A stretch of 64,000 nt of DNA from Metabacillus rhizolycopersici (GTDB lineage Bacteria; Bacillota; Bacilli; Bacillales; Bacillaceae): positions 78,374 to 142,373 of the forward strand of contig NZ_JAIQUM010000006.1 of the NCBI RefSeq assembly GCF_020075705.1, read 5' to 3'. The notes below the pieces were generated by a model, which searched no databases, was not told where the DNA came from, and saw only the letters and a list, made by a program, of their open reading frames with translations. Positions 26,766-35,449 of the stretch are shown here, one piece after another. Position numbers and translations under genes: made by a program. Positions within the stretch are counted from its first letter, which is position 1. Every line of letters begins with the position of its first letter.

Positions 26766-27437
26766 ATGAGTATATTACAAAGATTTAAAGCGATTATGTC
26801 AAGTAATCTTCATGACTTATTAGATAAGACCAAGAATAATGAAAAGACGATTGATCAATATGTACGAACAATTCAACTTGACTTAGGTAAAGTGAAATCT
26901 GAGAAGGCTACGATGATTGCAGAAGAACAAAGAGCAAAAAGAGCTTTAGATGAATGCAAAGCGGAAATGAATAAAATGGAAAAATACGCAATGAAGTCAA
27001 TTGAATCAGGCAATGAAGAGAATGCCAGAAAATTTCTCGAGAAAAAAGCTGTGTTAGGAGCGAATGCATCCACATTAGAAGTGAAATATAACGAGGCTAC
27101 TATTAATATGGATCAAATGCGACAAATGCATAATAAACTGATTGCTGACTTACGAGAGTTAGAAGCACGGGGAAACATGATCAAAGCTAAGGCGTCAATG
27201 ACCAAAATCCAAGAGAAAATGAATGAAATCAACGGACCATCAATTGGAAATTATTCAATCTCGAATTTTGGGAAAATGGAAGAAGAGGTAGACCGAGCTT
27301 TTGAAGAAGCCAATGCCAAAGCAGAGTTAAACAAAAACCCTCTGGATAACATAAAAGATCTATCAGTAAAATATGATGAGTGTACAGTGGATGATGAGTT
27401 AGCTGCCCTTAAGGAGCAACTAAAAAAGAACGAATAA
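26766..27437 (+). CDS. pspA: PspA/IM30 family phage-shock protein
   Basis: 223-residue coiled-coil protein of the ESCRT-III-like PspA/Vipp1 family. It starts with an amphipathic helix (MSILQRFKAIMSSNLHDLLDK), here in parts MSILQRFKAIM and SSNLHDLLDK, followed by long heptad helices (residues about 25-150) and a weakly conserved tail. Such proteins coat and stabilise damaged membrane. It corresponds to B. subtilis PspA (YdjF), first gene of an operon with ydjG, ydjH and ydjI in the same order. A sigma-W promoter is seen upstream. The next start is 28 nt after its stop. Confidence 0.9.
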   Translation: MSILQRFKAIMSSNLHDLLDKTKNNEKTIDQYVRTIQLDLGKVKSEKATMIAEEQRAKRALDECKAEMNKMEKYAMKSIESGNEENARKFLEKKAVLGANASTLEVKYNEATINMDQMRQMHNKLIADLRELEARGNMIKAKASMTKIQEKMNEINGPSIGNYSISNFGKMEEEVDRAFEEANAKAELNKNPLDNIKDLSVKYDECTVDDELAALKEQLKKNE

Positions 27438-27464
27438 CAGATTGATCAAGGGAGGTGGAAGAGG

Positions 27465-28493
27465 ATGGTCATCCAATATAAATGCCCAAATTGTGGAGAT
27501 GATATGGCCTTTGATAGTGAATCTGGCAAATTATCATGCCATAGTTGCGGAAGAAAAGATAATATTGAAAGTTTTAAAGATGAATTTATCGTGACCACCT
27601 TTTCAGAGGATGAAGCAAAAGAGTACATCTGCAATAATTGTGGAGCTGTGGTCATTACAGATACCGATACAACGGCAACCTCGTGCAGCTTTTGTGGAGC
27701 AGGAGTTGTTCTCGGGGATAGGTTATCCGGCGCTTTAGCCCCAGCAAAAGTTATTCCTTTTACAGTTAGTAAAGAAGAAGCGATGGATGCTTTTCGAAAA
27801 TGGTGTAAAAATGGTCGATTAACTCCAAGAGGATTTATGACTGCTGATCGAATCAAAGGAATAACTGGTATTTATGTTCCGTTTTGGATGTACGATTTGG
27901 AGAGCGCAGCGAAAATTAATGCAGTAGGTACAAAGGTTCGTACATATACGCAAGGAGAATACATTTATACAGAGACGAGTTATTATGATGTATATCGTGA
28001 TATCAAAATGAATTATGTAAAAGTACCTGTTGATGCCTCTGAAAAAATGAACGATGAAATGATGGATAAATTAGAGCCATATGATTATAGGAGTTTAAAA
28101 AATTTTAAAACCCCTTATCTTGCTGGGTATTTTGCAGAAAAATATAACTATAATGATGACGAGTTGCTCTCTCGTGTCAAATCAAAAGTAAACTCGTATA
28201 TCAATTCTTACATAAGCTCGACGATAACTGGTTATGCATCTGTTCAATATAAAAATCAAGATATTGAGACAAAGAAAAAGCATAGTTATTATGTACTTCT
28301 TCCAATTTGGATGATTTATTATGATTATGATAAACATGAACATACTTTTGCCATGAACGGTCAGACGGGTAAAGTCGTAGGGAAACCTCCTATTAGCTTC
28401 GGTAAGATTGCAGCGTGGTTTGGGGGAGTTGCCAGTAGCACATTTATCGTACTAAAACTTGTCTCATACCTTCTTGGAGGTGGACTATGGTGA
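27465..28493 (+). CDS. ydjG: YdjG-like double zinc-ribbon membrane protein
   Basis: 342 residues. Two N-terminal zinc ribbons are visible (CPNCGDDM...CHSCGRK, then CNNCGAV...CSFCGAG). A middle domain with many aromatic residues (VPFWMYDLESA, VYRDIKMNY, YYVLLPIWMIYYDY) follows, and a C-terminal membrane helix (about residues 318-338). Matches YdjG of B. subtilis in order and architecture. With YdjH it is thought to recruit PspA to the membrane; that is literature knowledge, not visible here. The start follows AGGGAGGTGGAAGAGG, and the stop overlaps ydjH by 7 nt. Confidence 0.88.
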   Translation: MVIQYKCPNCGDDMAFDSESGKLSCHSCGRKDNIESFKDEFIVTTFSEDEAKEYICNNCGAVVITDTDTTATSCSFCGAGVVLGDRLSGALAPAKVIPFTVSKEEAMDAFRKWCKNGRLTPRGFMTADRIKGITGIYVPFWMYDLESAAKINAVGTKVRTYTQGEYIYTETSYYDVYRDIKMNYVKVPVDASEKMNDEMMDKLEPYDYRSLKNFKTPYLAGYFAEKYNYNDDELLSRVKSKVNSYINSYISSTITGYASVQYKNQDIETKKKHSYYVLLPIWMIYYDYDKHEHTFAMNGQTGKVVGKPPISFGKIAAWFGGVASSTFIVLKLVSYLLGGGLW

Positions 28494-29284
28494 GAAGGGA
28501 AAGCTGTTTCAAAGTAATTCTCATATTTTTTGTCTTATCTCTTTTTCTACCGCTTTTCTTGAATAGTGATGTTGCAGCTTCTGACACAAAGCAAAACATT
28601 TATGATTTTGCATCTCTTTTGGCTGATGAAGAAGTGGCGGAACTCGAGGATTTGGCAAATAAATATGGGGCAAAGCGTGAAACATCCTTTATTATCCTAA
28701 CGACCAATGATACTGGAGGCAAGGATATAGTAGACTATATGGAAGATTTTTATGATGAGAAAGCGCTGGGGTATGATAAACCTCATGGTAACACGGCAAT
28801 TCTGACAATCGATATGAAAAATAGAGACGTGTATTTGGCTGGTTTTTATAAAGCTGAAGAATATTTGGATGATAGTAGACTTGATCTTATTCGTGAAAAA
28901 ATCACTCCGGATTTATCGGATGGAAACTATTATGATGCATTCCATACCTTTATTGAAACCTCTTCAAAGTATATGGGGATTAGGCCAGGAGTAAATCCCG
29001 ATAATCCTTTGTTTAACCTTTGGTTTCAAACTTTAATTTCTCTTGGAATTGCCGGTATTGTTGTTGGTTTGATGTTGTACAGCTCTGGTGGAAAAATTAC
29101 GGTTAATGATCGTACATACATGGATGCCGGTAGTTCGAAGGTGTTAGATAGAAGAGATGCCTATTTAAGAACTACTGTAACGAAACAGAGAAAACCATCG
29201 AATAATAATAACAACGGTGGTGGAGGTGGTGGTGGTGTTTCAAGAGGAGGCCACTCACATAGTGGAAGTCGGGGCGGTTTCTAG
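28487..29284 (+). CDS. ydjH: YdjH-like TPM-domain membrane protein
   Basis: 265 residues: signal peptide (about 1-30), an extracytoplasmic TPM domain (YDFASLLADEEVAELEDLANK given as YDFASLLADEEV and AELEDLANK, then TSFIILTTNDTGGKD), a membrane helix near 181-203 and a glycine/serine/histidine-rich tail ending SHSGSRGGF. It starts inside the end of ydjG, so the two are translationally coupled. GGAGGT precedes the ATG. Expected partner of YdjG in the envelope-stress membrane complex. Confidence 0.88.
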   Translation: MVRRESCFKVILIFFVLSLFLPLFLNSDVAASDTKQNIYDFASLLADEEVAELEDLANKYGAKRETSFIILTTNDTGGKDIVDYMEDFYDEKALGYDKPHGNTAILTIDMKNRDVYLAGFYKAEEYLDDSRLDLIREKITPDLSDGNYYDAFHTFIETSSKYMGIRPGVNPDNPLFNLWFQTLISLGIAGIVVGLMLYSSGGKITVNDRTYMDAGSSKVLDRRDAYLRTTVTKQRKPSNNNNNGGGGGGGVSRGGHSHSGSRGGF

Positions 29285-29474
29285 ATTGTCTTCATAAAAT
29301 ATATCTATAAAATAATGGAAAAACGACTTGGAAAAGTAGGAAACATGGGGCGGAGCACGATCAAAGTAAATGCTTGAAGTTATTGTATCTCTCGCTAGCT
29401 GCCAATGGGGATAAAGAAAAGCGCACTGATGGCTGTCCCACATATTTTTTTGAATGAAAGGATTTGAATTTAAG

Positions 29475-30455
29475 ATGGTGTTTTTTAGAGGGCAATTTGC
29501 CAATGTAGTGGAATGGGAAGAATTCAGAGACGATATGATTTTTTGGAAGTGGAGTAACCGCGAAATCAAAAAAGGGAGCAAACTGATTATCCGCCCAGGA
29601 CAGGATGCGATCTTTTTAAATAACGGTAAAATCGAAGGGGTTTTTCATGATGATGGTGAATACAACGTCGAATCCCAGATTACCCCATTTTTATCGACGT
29701 TAAAAGGCTTTAAGTTTGGTTTTAACAGTGGGATGAGGGTGGAAGTATTATTTGTTAATACGAAGGAGTTTGTCGTTAAATGGGGAACGAAAAATGCGAT
29801 TAACATCCCGACCCCTGAACTTCCTGGGGGCATGCCTATTCGTGCAAATGGTACGTTTCAATTTAAAGTCAATGACTATATAGCTTTAATTGATAAAATT
29901 GCCGGAGTGAAAAACAGTTATCTTGTAGAGGATGTAAAAATAAGGATTACTGCAATTCTCGATCAGCTCTTAATGAAATGGATTAGCCAAGAAGGAAAAA
30001 ATATGTTTAATCTCCAAGCAAATTCATTTGAAATTGCGAACGGGATTAGAGACGATCTTGATATGCAAATCATCGATAGTGGCATGACGATTACAGGATT
30101 TACGATCATGAGCTTCAACTATCCAAAAGAAATTCAAGAAATGATTACAAAAAATGCATCCCATGGAATGATAGGAGATCTTGGAAGGTATCAACAGGTT
30201 TCTATGACAGATGGAATTGCTTCTGGGAAAGTTAAAGGCGGAGGCGCCGCTTCAGATATGGCTGGAATGATGATGGGAATGAATATGGCCAATGAAATGA
30301 TGAAAAATATGAAGCAAAACCAAGAGGAAAGTACATCCAAGCAAGAAACTCAAGCAGTGACTACGAATCAGAAAAAGCCAAATTTCTGTCCTAACTGTGG
30401 CGAAAAAACAAGCGGTGCAAATTTCTGCTCTAATTGTGGGCAAAAATTAGTTTAA
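29475..30455 (+). CDS. ydjI: YdjI-like SPFH/virion-core protein with zinc-ribbon tail
   Basis: About 326 residues from M in MVFFRGQFANVVEWEEF, which matches the start of B. subtilis YdjI; an earlier ATG at 29454 adds seven doubtful residues. An SPFH-like domain is followed by a methionine-rich stretch (AGMMMGMNMANEMMKNM) and a C-terminal zinc ribbon (CPNCGEKTSGANFCSNCGQ). Family members recruit partners to membrane microdomains. Last gene of the pspA operon, but separated from ydjH by a 190-nt gap that contains no frame, so a second promoter or processing is possible. Confidence 0.87.
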   Translation: MVFFRGQFANVVEWEEFRDDMIFWKWSNREIKKGSKLIIRPGQDAIFLNNGKIEGVFHDDGEYNVESQITPFLSTLKGFKFGFNSGMRVEVLFVNTKEFVVKWGTKNAINIPTPELPGGMPIRANGTFQFKVNDYIALIDKIAGVKNSYLVEDVKIRITAILDQLLMKWISQEGKNMFNLQANSFEIANGIRDDLDMQIIDSGMTITGFTIMSFNYPKEIQEMITKNASHGMIGDLGRYQQVSMTDGIASGKVKGGGAASDMAGMMMGMNMANEMMKNMKQNQEESTSKQETQAVTTNQKKPNFCPNCGEKTSGANFCSNCGQKLV

Positions 30456-30570
30456 ACTGATTAATGCCTTTGATCAATCGTTTTTGGCTGGCCAATAGTT
30501 AGTATAAAGGGTTTTCTTTTTAGAGTAGAAAAACAAAATAACGATACCAATGTTATGAATTTTCGATACA

Positions 30571-30616
30571 AAAAGGCAGGGCAATGCTAAATTGATTTTG
30601 CTCCTGCTTTTGTAAA
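30571..30616 (+). terminator. Probable terminator of the pspA operon
   Basis: AAAAGGCAGG (30571-30580) pairs with CCTGCTTTTG (30603-30612) with one bulged G. The T tract is short. Confidence 0.55.
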
Positions 30617-30921
30617 TACATAGACGCATGTAAAGAAACTTAGGAATATTGATGATACATATGTGGTGCCTGATTTTTAAATTTAGGCAACAGATTGTTC
30701 AACTCTTCTTAAGAACAAAACCCCTTTATCACAGTAGAATGTGGTGAAGAGGCTTTGCGTATGCTTATAAAATCTTAATACAAGGAACTTCATTCACCAT
30801 TTAGTGAAAATTGGGTTGCACCAGGCGCCCAAAGACGATGTCATATTTAATTAATTAGGTATTCGATGATTAATGTGTTATGCTGTATCTAACCATTTAA
30901 TACTTGTAGCAAGTTGTTTCC

Positions 30922-30948
30922 CCCCACTTATTAATAAGTGGGGTTTTT
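30922..30948 (+). terminator. Strong orphan terminator
   Basis: CCCCACTTA (30922-30930), four-base loop, TAAGTGGGG (30935-30943), then TTTTT. It ends some plus-strand transcript; no gene lies directly upstream. Confidence 0.8.
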
Positions 30949-30973
30949 ATGTTTTATGTTTTTTGGGACAAAA

Positions 30974-30998
30974 AAAGGACTCTAGATTAGAGTCCTTT
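30974..30998 (-). terminator. Terminator of the cold-shock gene
   Basis: AAAGGACTCT and AGAGTCCTTT (30974-30983, 30989-30998), with a T run on the minus strand (AAAAAAA at 30970-30976 on the plus strand), 7 nt after the csp stop. Confidence 0.85.
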
Positions 30999-31004
30999 AA
31001 TTAA

Positions 31005-31205
31005 TTACGCTTTGTTTACGTTAATAGCTTGAAGTCCACGTTGACCTTGTTCTGTGTCAAATGTAACTTTTTGGCCTTCGTCTAAAGATTTAAATCCTTC
31101 ACCTTGGATAGCTGAGAAATGTACGAATACATCTTCTCCACCTTCAACTTCGATGAAACCGAAACCTTTATCTGCGTTAAACCATTTTACTGTACCTTGT
31201 TGCAT
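31005..31205 (-). CDS. Cold-shock protein (CspB/CspD type)
   Basis: 66-residue OB-fold nucleic-acid chaperone. Both RNA-binding motifs are clear: KGFGFIEV (RNP1) and VFVHFSAI (RNP2). It begins [14 protein letters not shown] and ends AINVNKA. It binds single-stranded RNA and DNA and helps translation at low temperature and in growth transitions. ATG 31205 follows GGAGGAAATACAC; an 18-residue upstream extension is unlikely. Single-gene unit with its own terminator and a fairly long AT-rich upstream region, as usual for csp genes. Confidence 0.95.
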   Translation of the reverse strand: MQQGTVKWFNADKGFGFIEVEGGEDVFVHFSAIQGEGFKSLDEGQKVTFDTEQGQRGLQAINVNKA

Positions 31206-31614
31206 GTGTATTTCCTCCTGCGTGGATATATTCCACAATTTATTACTATAGTTGCTCAATTATATATCAAAGGCGAACAGTTTATATCACTTATTCTTTC
31301 CTTGCATACCGAACAAAAATAATTCTTCTTAAGATTAACAGATAATATTTGGAAAAGCAAATATTAATAAGTGATATGAAATTTTAATATGAAAAATCTC
31401 TACGAAAAGAAGGGATTATGAGTATTTATTAACTGAAAAATGCCATGGGGAAAAGGGAGAGATAACCTAAAACCCTTATTTATTTGTATCAATAAGAAAA
31501 TGCACAAAATACTACTTTTTTATGCATCCGTTAGGCTTCTTCAGAAGCTGAAAATGTTGATTCTTCAATGATTTATAAAAATCATTCATAATCGATAAAA
31601 AACGAGACAAAGCC

Positions 31615-31645
31615 AATCCCTTGATAGATAAGGGATTGACGTTTT
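31615..31645 (+). terminator. Terminator-like hairpin before repeat copy
   Basis: AATCCCTT (31615-31622) and AAGGGATT (31630-31637), followed by GACGTTTTT. No gene directly upstream. Confidence 0.55.
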
Positions 31646-31672
31646 TGCAAACTTTAAATAGTTGCGATTATC

Positions 31673-31724
31673 TTAACTAGATTTGTATAAATTATTCATT
31701 TGATACTTTAGGGTCTTGTTCAAC
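31673..31724. repeat. Dispersed TTAACTAG repeat, copy A
   Basis: TTAACTAGATTTGTATAAAT, then TATTCATTTGATACTTTAGGG and GTTCAAC. Closely similar stretches occur at 56077-56118 and 58963-59012, each just downstream of a terminator-like hairpin. Confidence 0.6.
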
Positions 31725-31988
31725 GAACTGGCAGTTTAGTTGCTGTGGAAGCAGAACGTTTTTTTTCTTATTTTCCCAACTACTAATAACAAAAGTGGCA
31801 GGAAAAAACAAATCGTTAAGGAAGAAGGTGTCAACGTTTTTGCAAGAAATTGATGTAAATGTACAATATTTGGATGCATAAAGATAGAAAAGTAATTCAA
31901 GATAAGGTAATTGAATTAATTAAGTAAATATCCAAAAGGAAAGTGTTCCATTATTTTATCTGTACAAATTCTCTTGAAATTGATATCA

Positions 31989-32005
31989 TGTTAGAAAATA
32001 TAACA
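31989..32005 (+). promoter_or_regulatory. TnrA/GlnR-type box
   Basis: TGTTAGAAAATATAACA fits the TGTNAN7TNACA consensus at every fixed position. It ends 22 nt before the start codon at 32028, so it must overlap or follow the promoter core, which favours repression unless the real promoter lies upstream. Confidence 0.8.
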
Positions 32006-32027
32006 TCAATTTGTTAGGAGAATTAAC

Positions 32028-32432
32028 ATGGAATTTCGTGATGAATTAAATCGACACTTGAACATTTCTTCAGAGGAAATCATTATGATTTTGCAAAATA
32101 TAAAAATAATAAACGAACAGGAAGTTAAAGAGATTAAAAGTAAAATTAATAGGTATGAAGATAAGAGAAGGGCAGAAGAAGCATTTTATCAATCGTTATC
32201 ACCTGTACGGAAATTTTTTGCAAGTCGTCCGCCCAGCCATCATCAAGCAGTTGAATATATTGTTCATGTAAAAGAAAGACTTAAACAAATAGATCGAATA
32301 AAACTACGTATATTCGAATTAGATCAAGTGATAGAAAGATGTAAAGAAAGAACCTTTGAAAAAGAGATTGAGTTATCTAGCTTAATGGTCGAAGAAATGA
32401 TCAAGTATAGGGAAAGTGGAGGATTAGCATAG
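32028..32432 (+). CDS. Coiled-coil protein co-transcribed with amt
   Basis: 134 residues, highly charged and helical, with heptad-like segments around residues 34-60 and 80-125 (EQEVKEIKSKINRYEDKRR as one example, ELDQVIERCKERTFEKEIE as another). There is a short basic-aromatic break in the middle (SPVRKFFASRPPSHH). No signal peptide or membrane helix. It begins after TTAGGAGAATTAAC, sits 22 nt behind a perfect TnrA/GlnR box and ends one base before the amt start, so it is tightly coupled to the transporter. The other amt operon in this window has glnK in this place. I do not recognise a family; a role in handling Amt is inferred from context only. Confidence 0.7.
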   Translation: MEFRDELNRHLNISSEEIIMILQNIKIINEQEVKEIKSKINRYEDKRRAEEAFYQSLSPVRKFFASRPPSHHQAVEYIVHVKERLKQIDRIKLRIFELDQVIERCKERTFEKEIELSSLMVEEMIKYRESGGLA

Positions 32433-32433
32433 C

Positions 32434-33711
32434 ATGACTATTGAAACACTTAATTCCGGAATGGATACCATTTGGGTTGTCTTGACCGCTGCAATGATCA
32501 TTCTTATGGAGGGTGGTTTCGCACTATTAGAAGCAGGGTTTGTAAGGCATAAGAATAATGTAAACATCATTATGAAAGTATTTGTCGATATCACAATAGG
32601 CGTACTTTGTTTCTACTTAATAGGCTTTGGTTTTATGTATGGAAGTGATTTATTGGGATTAATCGGTACAAACGGATTTATGCTGAAAGGAGATCTTTCT
32701 CATTTAGATCTTTCCATTTCTTTAGATACCTTCTGGTTATTTCAAGGAGCATTTGTCATTGCGGTTATTTCAATTGTATCAGGTGCTGTAGCCGAGCGGA
32801 TAAATTTTCGTGCCTACATCCTTTATGCGGTTGTGATGACAGCTTTTATTTATCCAATTGCGGGGCATTGGGTTTGGGGCGGTGGATGGATTAGTAAGTT
32901 AGGGATGTTGGATTTTGCCGGATCTGCCGTTATACATGCATTAGGAGGTTTTTCTGCATTAGCTGCTGCGATATTTATCGGTCCACGAAAAGGTAAATTC
33001 ACACCGCAAGGTACAAGTACAATCGCCTTGCCAAGCAACCTCCCGTTAGCCTCAGTAGGCGCTTTTCTACTTTGGTTTGGATGGTTTGGCTTTAATGCTG
33101 GAAGTACATTGAGTGCTACGGATGTAAGAATTGGACATATAGCAGTTGTTACCATGCTGTCAGCTGCTTCAGGTGGGGCTGCGACATTGCTTTATACACT
33201 GTTTCGATATAAACGCTCTGATGCACCAGCTGTCATTAATGGTTCTTTAGCAGGATTAGTTGGAATAACTGCAGGCTGTGCCTTTGTAAGTGATGAAGTT
33301 GCCATCCTAATTGGAGCGGTATCTGGTTTGCTTATGTTATTTGCAACGAATTGGTTGGAATCAAGACGAATTGATGATCCTGTTGGAGCTTTTCCAGTTC
33401 ATGCTGTTTCCGGGATTTGGGGGACGATAGCTGTAGGGTTATTCTCAACAGATGTTGGACTTTTTTATACTGGAAATTGGCATCTATTAGGTGTTCAACT
33501 TTTAGGATTGGTTGTCTTATGTATTTGGGGGTTTGTCCTTACTTGGATTGGGTTATCACTCATCCGAATATGGATACCGGTCCGTTCAACTGAAGAAGAG
33601 GAAGAAATGGGCTTAGATATAAGTTATCACGGTGTCCTTGCTGCATATCAGGAAAATGAGTTTATCAATTACCAAGACCATTATACGGAGTTTAATAAGA
33701 AAGATGATTAA
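32434..33711 (+). CDS. amt: Ammonium transporter Amt (copy 1)
   Basis: 425 residues, 11 membrane helices. Family motifs include DTIWVVLTAAMIILMEGGFALLE (split here: DTIWVVLTAAM, IILMEGGFALLE). The two pore histidines lie in FAGSAVIHALGG and DPVGAFPVHAVSG, with the conserved WFGWFGFNAGST. The C-terminal cytosolic tail ends YTEFNKKDD and carries the EEEMGLDISYHG segment that regulates gating. Paired with the coiled-coil protein just upstream. A TnrA/GlnR box implies nitrogen control. A paralogue is encoded at 61185 with GlnK. Confidence 0.93.
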   Translation: MTIETLNSGMDTIWVVLTAAMIILMEGGFALLEAGFVRHKNNVNIIMKVFVDITIGVLCFYLIGFGFMYGSDLLGLIGTNGFMLKGDLSHLDLSISLDTFWLFQGAFVIAVISIVSGAVAERINFRAYILYAVVMTAFIYPIAGHWVWGGGWISKLGMLDFAGSAVIHALGGFSALAAAIFIGPRKGKFTPQGTSTIALPSNLPLASVGAFLLWFGWFGFNAGSTLSATDVRIGHIAVVTMLSAASGGAATLLYTLFRYKRSDAPAVINGSLAGLVGITAGCAFVSDEVAILIGAVSGLLMLFATNWLESRRIDDPVGAFPVHAVSGIWGTIAVGLFSTDVGLFYTGNWHLLGVQLLGLVVLCIWGFVLTWIGLSLIRIWIPVRSTEEEEEMGLDISYHGVLAAYQENEFINYQDHYTEFNKKDD

Positions 33712-33893
33712 AGAGGTTATATATGAAATAAACCTTTTATCGTAAAATTGAAGAGACATGACGAAAGTTTCATATGCATTAGGATACGATCGCACTAAAA
33801 AGCACCTGCTAATTTCGATCAGAATCTTATTTAAAGGAAATATGAAAGCACTTTCCAGTTAAAAAATTGATAGAATCTAATAGGAGCATATAT

Positions 33894-33959
33894 ATGTTCG
33901 ATTTGCTAATATATCTGAAAATTCAAAGAATTCGAGGCTTAATTAATCTCATGAATTAA
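33894..33959 (+). CDS. Possible 21-residue peptide ending in a hairpin
   Basis: ATG preceded by ATAGGAGCATATAT opens a 21-codon frame, MFDLLIYLKIQRIRGLINLMN, whose TAA lies inside the second arm of the hairpin at 33925-33973. The ribosome binding site is good, but such short frames arise by chance. It could be a small membrane-active or leader peptide. Low confidence. Confidence 0.25.
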   Translation: MFDLLIYLKIQRIRGLINLMN

Positions 33960-33973
33960 GCCTCGAATTCTTT
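33925..33973. terminator. 20-bp perfect hairpin downstream of amt
   Basis: AAAGAATTCGAGGCTTAATT (33925-33944) pairs perfectly with 33954-33973 across a 9-nt loop. Symmetrical A and T ends suit termination on both strands. It lies 214 nt after the amt stop. Confidence 0.7.
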
Positions 33974-35449
33974 CCTTTATTGCTGGAAAAAGTCAATTTA
34001 TGCGCTTGCCCAGGAAATTTACATCACGAAAAGTGCTACTACTTAGATAAATTTTATCTATTAAACATTAACTGTCACTGTGAAATGGATGCTTATATGG
34101 ATTTTAAAATGCTAGGATAAGCTGGAAAGAGATTGGTGATAAAATCCATATGACGAGACAGGAGGTAAGAAACCGAATTTGATTTCTATGTAATTCTACA
34201 ATCTCTTCACTATTCTTTATCATGTTTAGAAAGTGATGATGGAATAACTTATTAGGAAGGCTGAATAGAACAGTTACTAAAAAACTATTTTATTTGTATG
34301 GACCTAACTTTATAGCCAGTTATCACGATTGCCTCTCCAATTGACTGGAAAAGGATGTTACATCTTAAAGCTCGGAAGATAAATGGTCTCTTAAGTTATT
34401 TTTAAACAAACGTTTAATTAAGTCGATACTTCCACAAAAACAATCAGAATTAATGATGTATTAGTAAGAAGATGTTCAGATGATACATGTTTTTGAAATT
34501 TTTTATTTTTTCACTCAATACTATAGGAATAAAACAATATACTATTGCTTGTAATTAATCAATAAAGAGAGAACCGTTAACTATAAACAGTAGATGCTAA
34601 TTTTAATATACTCCATTGAAATAAAGAATTATATCAATAATCCGAATGATTTTTCTATTTTTTTACTTTTACCTTAATATTCTCATAAATATTCCCCTAT
34701 AATACGATCTTATAGGTTTTGGAGTAAATTGATATGTACATCAGTGATAAGGGTATATTTGGTTTAAGTCATCACATCCAAAATCATTGTTAAAAAATAA
34801 AGACTATGAGGTGTATGATGAAAGCATTTGACCATGTCCAAAGTGAAAATGTGAATTTACTATTGGAAATATATAATCTTAAACTGTTGTAAGCGAATTG
34901 TATTCTAAAAAGGTCCAATTAATGGTGATTATATAACATTTTTAATTAAGTTAGATTTACTTATAAAAATGAATATGTTAAACGATGATCTATCGAAATG
35001 CGAAAACAAAATGGGTTTTCAGCGCCATAAGTCTATGATTATGGTTTGACAGTCCGATAAATTGATCGAATGTTAGACGTTGAAGCAAATTGTGAATTTA
35101 AAAGCAATCCCGTAAGCAGGGGAGGGTGTTCATAATATTCCTGTCGACAAATGTACAGAGCACGATATTATTTTTTTAATACATCTGGTGCTAATGCTTA
35201 CGCTGCAAAATGAAATGTTGATTACCACTTTAATGGCTCATCTCGTAACCTTTATGCAAGTGTGCCTTGGACAATGACGCTAGTTGGAAATGTCGAGCAA
35301 GTTGACATAAAACAAATGACCAAAAATGAAGACAGACAAATAATATATCCACTTAGTAAATAAATTCCCTCCAAGATAAATAATAAATCCATCAATGAAA
35401 ATATAGAGTATAATAATAAAAGAATCTAAGGTAACAGGAGTGCAGATAG
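33974..35449. other. Long region without intact genes
   Basis: About 1.5 kb of AT-rich DNA with many stops in all frames. Scattered short stretches read like old coding sequence, the best at 35217-35363. No convincing repeat, RNA or mobile element was recognised. A promoter for the MFS gene probably lies near 35400. Confidence 0.45.
35217..35363 (+). pseudogene. C-terminal remnant of an unidentified gene
   Basis: A 48-codon frame without a start (VDYHFNGSSRNLYASVPW, then VGNVEQVDIKQMTKN, ending IIYPLSK) has coding character, and upstream frames around 35030-35210 also show protein-like strings broken by stops. I cannot name the parent family. Confidence 0.35.

Larger units (their letters stand above)
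30456..31004. other. Intergenic region with three hairpins
   Basis: Contains a likely operon terminator at 30571-30616, an unassigned terminator at 30922-30948 and the cold-shock terminator at 30974-30998. Between 30650 and 30900 I see no intact gene. A stretch around 30690-30760 reads in places like old coding sequence but could not be identified. Confidence 0.45.
31206..31988. other. Intergenic region with terminator and dispersed repeat
   Basis: About 780 nt. The right end of the csp leader lies here (roughly 31206-31400). A hairpin is at 31615-31645 and a dispersed repeat copy at 31673-31724. From 31725 to 31970 there are scraps that resemble old coding DNA but no usable frame. Confidence 0.45.

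Noticed and set aside
29255..29581. 108-codon minus frame over the ydjH-ydjI gap
   Set aside because: No ribosome binding site, and it overlaps both flanking genes antisense.
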